DNA of 5,651 bases from an uncultured Phenylobacterium sp. (GTDB taxonomy: Bacteria; Pseudomonadota; Alphaproteobacteria; Caulobacterales; Caulobacteraceae). Location of the stretch: assembly GCA_945952175.1 (NCBI GenBank), contig CAMFHW010000304.1:1-5651 (forward strand). Reading direction: 5' to 3'. Made by a program: the position numbers and the translations under genes. Numbering within the stretch: the first letter of the stretch is position 1; every line of letters starts with the position of its first letter. The notes beneath the pieces were generated by a model, which was not told the DNA's origin, did no database searches, and saw nothing but the letters and a program-made list of their open reading frames with translations. Shown here piece by piece: positions 4,635 through 5,651 of this stretch.

Positions 4635-5651
4635 GTGAAGACGATCAACCAGAAGGTCATGGCGGCCGGCGCCGCGGTCCTGCTGCTCTGCGCGGCGACG
4701 GCCGGCGCGGGCATGTGGATCTCGCGCGATCTCACGGCGGGCCTGCAGAACACCCTTCGGACATCGTCGGTGCTGCGCCACCACATGGAAGCGGACATGA
4801 TGCACGACGCCCTGCGGGCGGATGTGTTCTCGGCCCTGCTCGCCGCCGACCCCAAGAACGGCGTCTCCGCCGACCAGGTCCACAAGGATATCACCGAGCA
4901 TTCCGCCAGCTTCCGAGACGCCATCCAGGAAAACGAGAAACTCGCAACCGATCCCGCTACGCGCGAGGCGCTGAAGGCGGTCGAGGGGCCGCTGGACACC
5001 TACATCAACGGCGCGCAGCACCTGGTCGACCTCGCCGGCAAGGACCCCGCCGCCGCCCAGGCCGGCCTGCCGGCCTTCCTCGCCCAGTTCAGCGCCCTCG
5101 AAGTGGCCATGGAAAAGGCCACCGAGACCATCGAGGGCCGCGCCAGCGCCACCGCCGCCAAGGCCGAAGCCGGTTCGAAGTTCGCCCAGACCGCCATGAC
5201 GGTCCTGCTGGGTCTGGGCGTCACCTTCGCCATCGGCCTGATCGTCTTCGCCCGTCGCACGGTGATCGCGCCGATCCACGACCTGACCGAGGACATGCGC
5301 CACCTGGCCGCCGGCCGAACGGATATTGCGCTGAAGGGCGCCAAACGCGGCGACGAGGTGGGCGACATCGCCCGCGCCGTCCGCGCCTTCCAGGACGTGA
5401 TCGTCGAGCGCACCCGCCAGGAGGCCGAGGCCGCCGAGCAGCGCCGCCTGGCCGAAGCCGAGGCCGAGTTGCGCGCCGCCTCCGAGCGCGCCGAGCGGGC
5501 GCGCGAACAGGCCGTGGTGGTGGACGCCCTGGCCGGCGGGCTGGAGCACCTCGCGGCCGGCGATCTCGCCCACCGCCTGAACTCGCCCTTCAGCGCCGAC
5601 TACGAAAAGCTGCGCGCCGACTTCAACGGCGCCATGTCCAAGCTGCAGGAC
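4635..5651 (+). CDS. Methyl-accepting chemotaxis protein with tandem HAMP domains (3' end outside the window)
   Basis: The first 339 residues of a transmembrane chemoreceptor are visible; the frame is open to the right edge. Order: short basic N-terminus (MKTINQK); TM1 about 8-29; an all-helical periplasmic segment about 30-186, consistent with a four-helix-bundle sensor; TM2 about 187-206; HAMP1 about 207-258 with conserved P213 and the DEVG element at 240-243; a Glu/Ala/Arg-rich coiled-coil linker about 259-293; and the start of HAMP2 at about 294-339, including GGLEHLAAGDLAHRL. Tandem-HAMP receptors of this kind are typical of Caulobacter-like alphaproteobacteria. The methylation helices and the CheA/CheW-contacting tip must lie beyond 5651, so calling it an MCP rests on this architecture. 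The start is GTG: an in-frame TAG lies at 4587-4589, AGGA lies 4 nt and GGGG 9 nt before the GTG, and the only nearby ATG (4659) would remove the basic N-terminus. It is divergent from the porin. Confidence 0.88.
   Translation, partial: MKTINQKVMAAGAAVLLLCAATAGAGMWISRDLTAGLQNTLRTSSVLRHHMEADMMHDALRADVFSALLAADPKNGVSADQVHKDITEHSASFRDAIQENEKLATDPATREALKAVEGPLDTYINGAQHLVDLAGKDPAAAQAGLPAFLAQFSALEVAMEKATETIEGRASATAAKAEAGSKFAQTAMTVLLGLGVTFAIGLIVFARRTVIAPIHDLTEDMRHLAAGRTDIALKGAKRGDEVGDIARAVRAFQDVIVERTRQEAEAAEQRRLAEAEAELRAASERAERAREQAVVVDALAGGLEHLAAGDLAHRLNSPFSADYEKLRADFNGAMSKLQD

Noticed and set aside
4584..5573. Minus-strand open frame opposite the chemoreceptor
   Set aside because: Gly/Gln/Val/His-rich antisense with no domain; the plus frame shows clear TM and HAMP structure.

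Overview
The window is GC-rich, strongly codon-biased DNA. Its gene content (an OprB-type porin, an HcaT-like MFS carrier, a tandem-HAMP chemoreceptor and an Ada-domain repair protein) and promoter-like motifs of the TTGaCG/GCTANA style suggest an alphaproteobacterium, most likely of the Caulobacter/Phenylobacterium group. This placement is inference from protein style and composition, with no phylogeny behind it. Coding density is high. There are six protein genes, two of them cut by the window edges. I see no RNA gene, mobile element, CRISPR array or phage gene.

Layout. The left block lies on the minus strand: a zinc-independent medium-chain (quinone-oxidoreductase-like) dehydrogenase (309-1325), then after 70 bp the first 79 residues of an Ada-domain DNA-alkylation repair protein (1-238, running off the left edge). 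A 108-bp divergent gap separates the dehydrogenase from a plus-strand family C15 pyroglutamyl-peptidase-like protein (1434-2066). The tail of that gene overlaps, tail to tail by 35 bp, an MFS transporter on the minus strand (2032-3192). A minus-strand OprB-family porin (3242-4423) lies only 49 bp upstream of the transporter. The porin is read divergently from a plus-strand methyl-accepting chemotaxis protein that starts with GTG at 4635 and runs off the right edge. Its sensor, transmembrane and two HAMP segments are present, while the signalling tip is outside the window.

How the genes may work together. Porin and MFS carrier are co-oriented, closely spaced and have no visible terminator between them, so they could form an outer-membrane plus inner-membrane uptake pair for one small organic solute. 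The chemoreceptor shares the porin's upstream region and could sense the same or a related compound. The 211-bp porin/chemoreceptor gap is the most structured non-coding DNA here. It is AT-richer than its surroundings and contains a 10-bp inverted repeat (9 of 10 matching) with arm centres 31 bp apart, nested around a 14-bp imperfect palindrome. The porin's ribosome-binding site sits in the loop and 3' stem of a predicted hairpin. The dehydrogenase, repair protein and peptidase have no evident link with that transport module.

No wholly new gene system was identified. The findings worth testing are the operator-like architecture and the possible leader hairpin at the porin/chemoreceptor junction.
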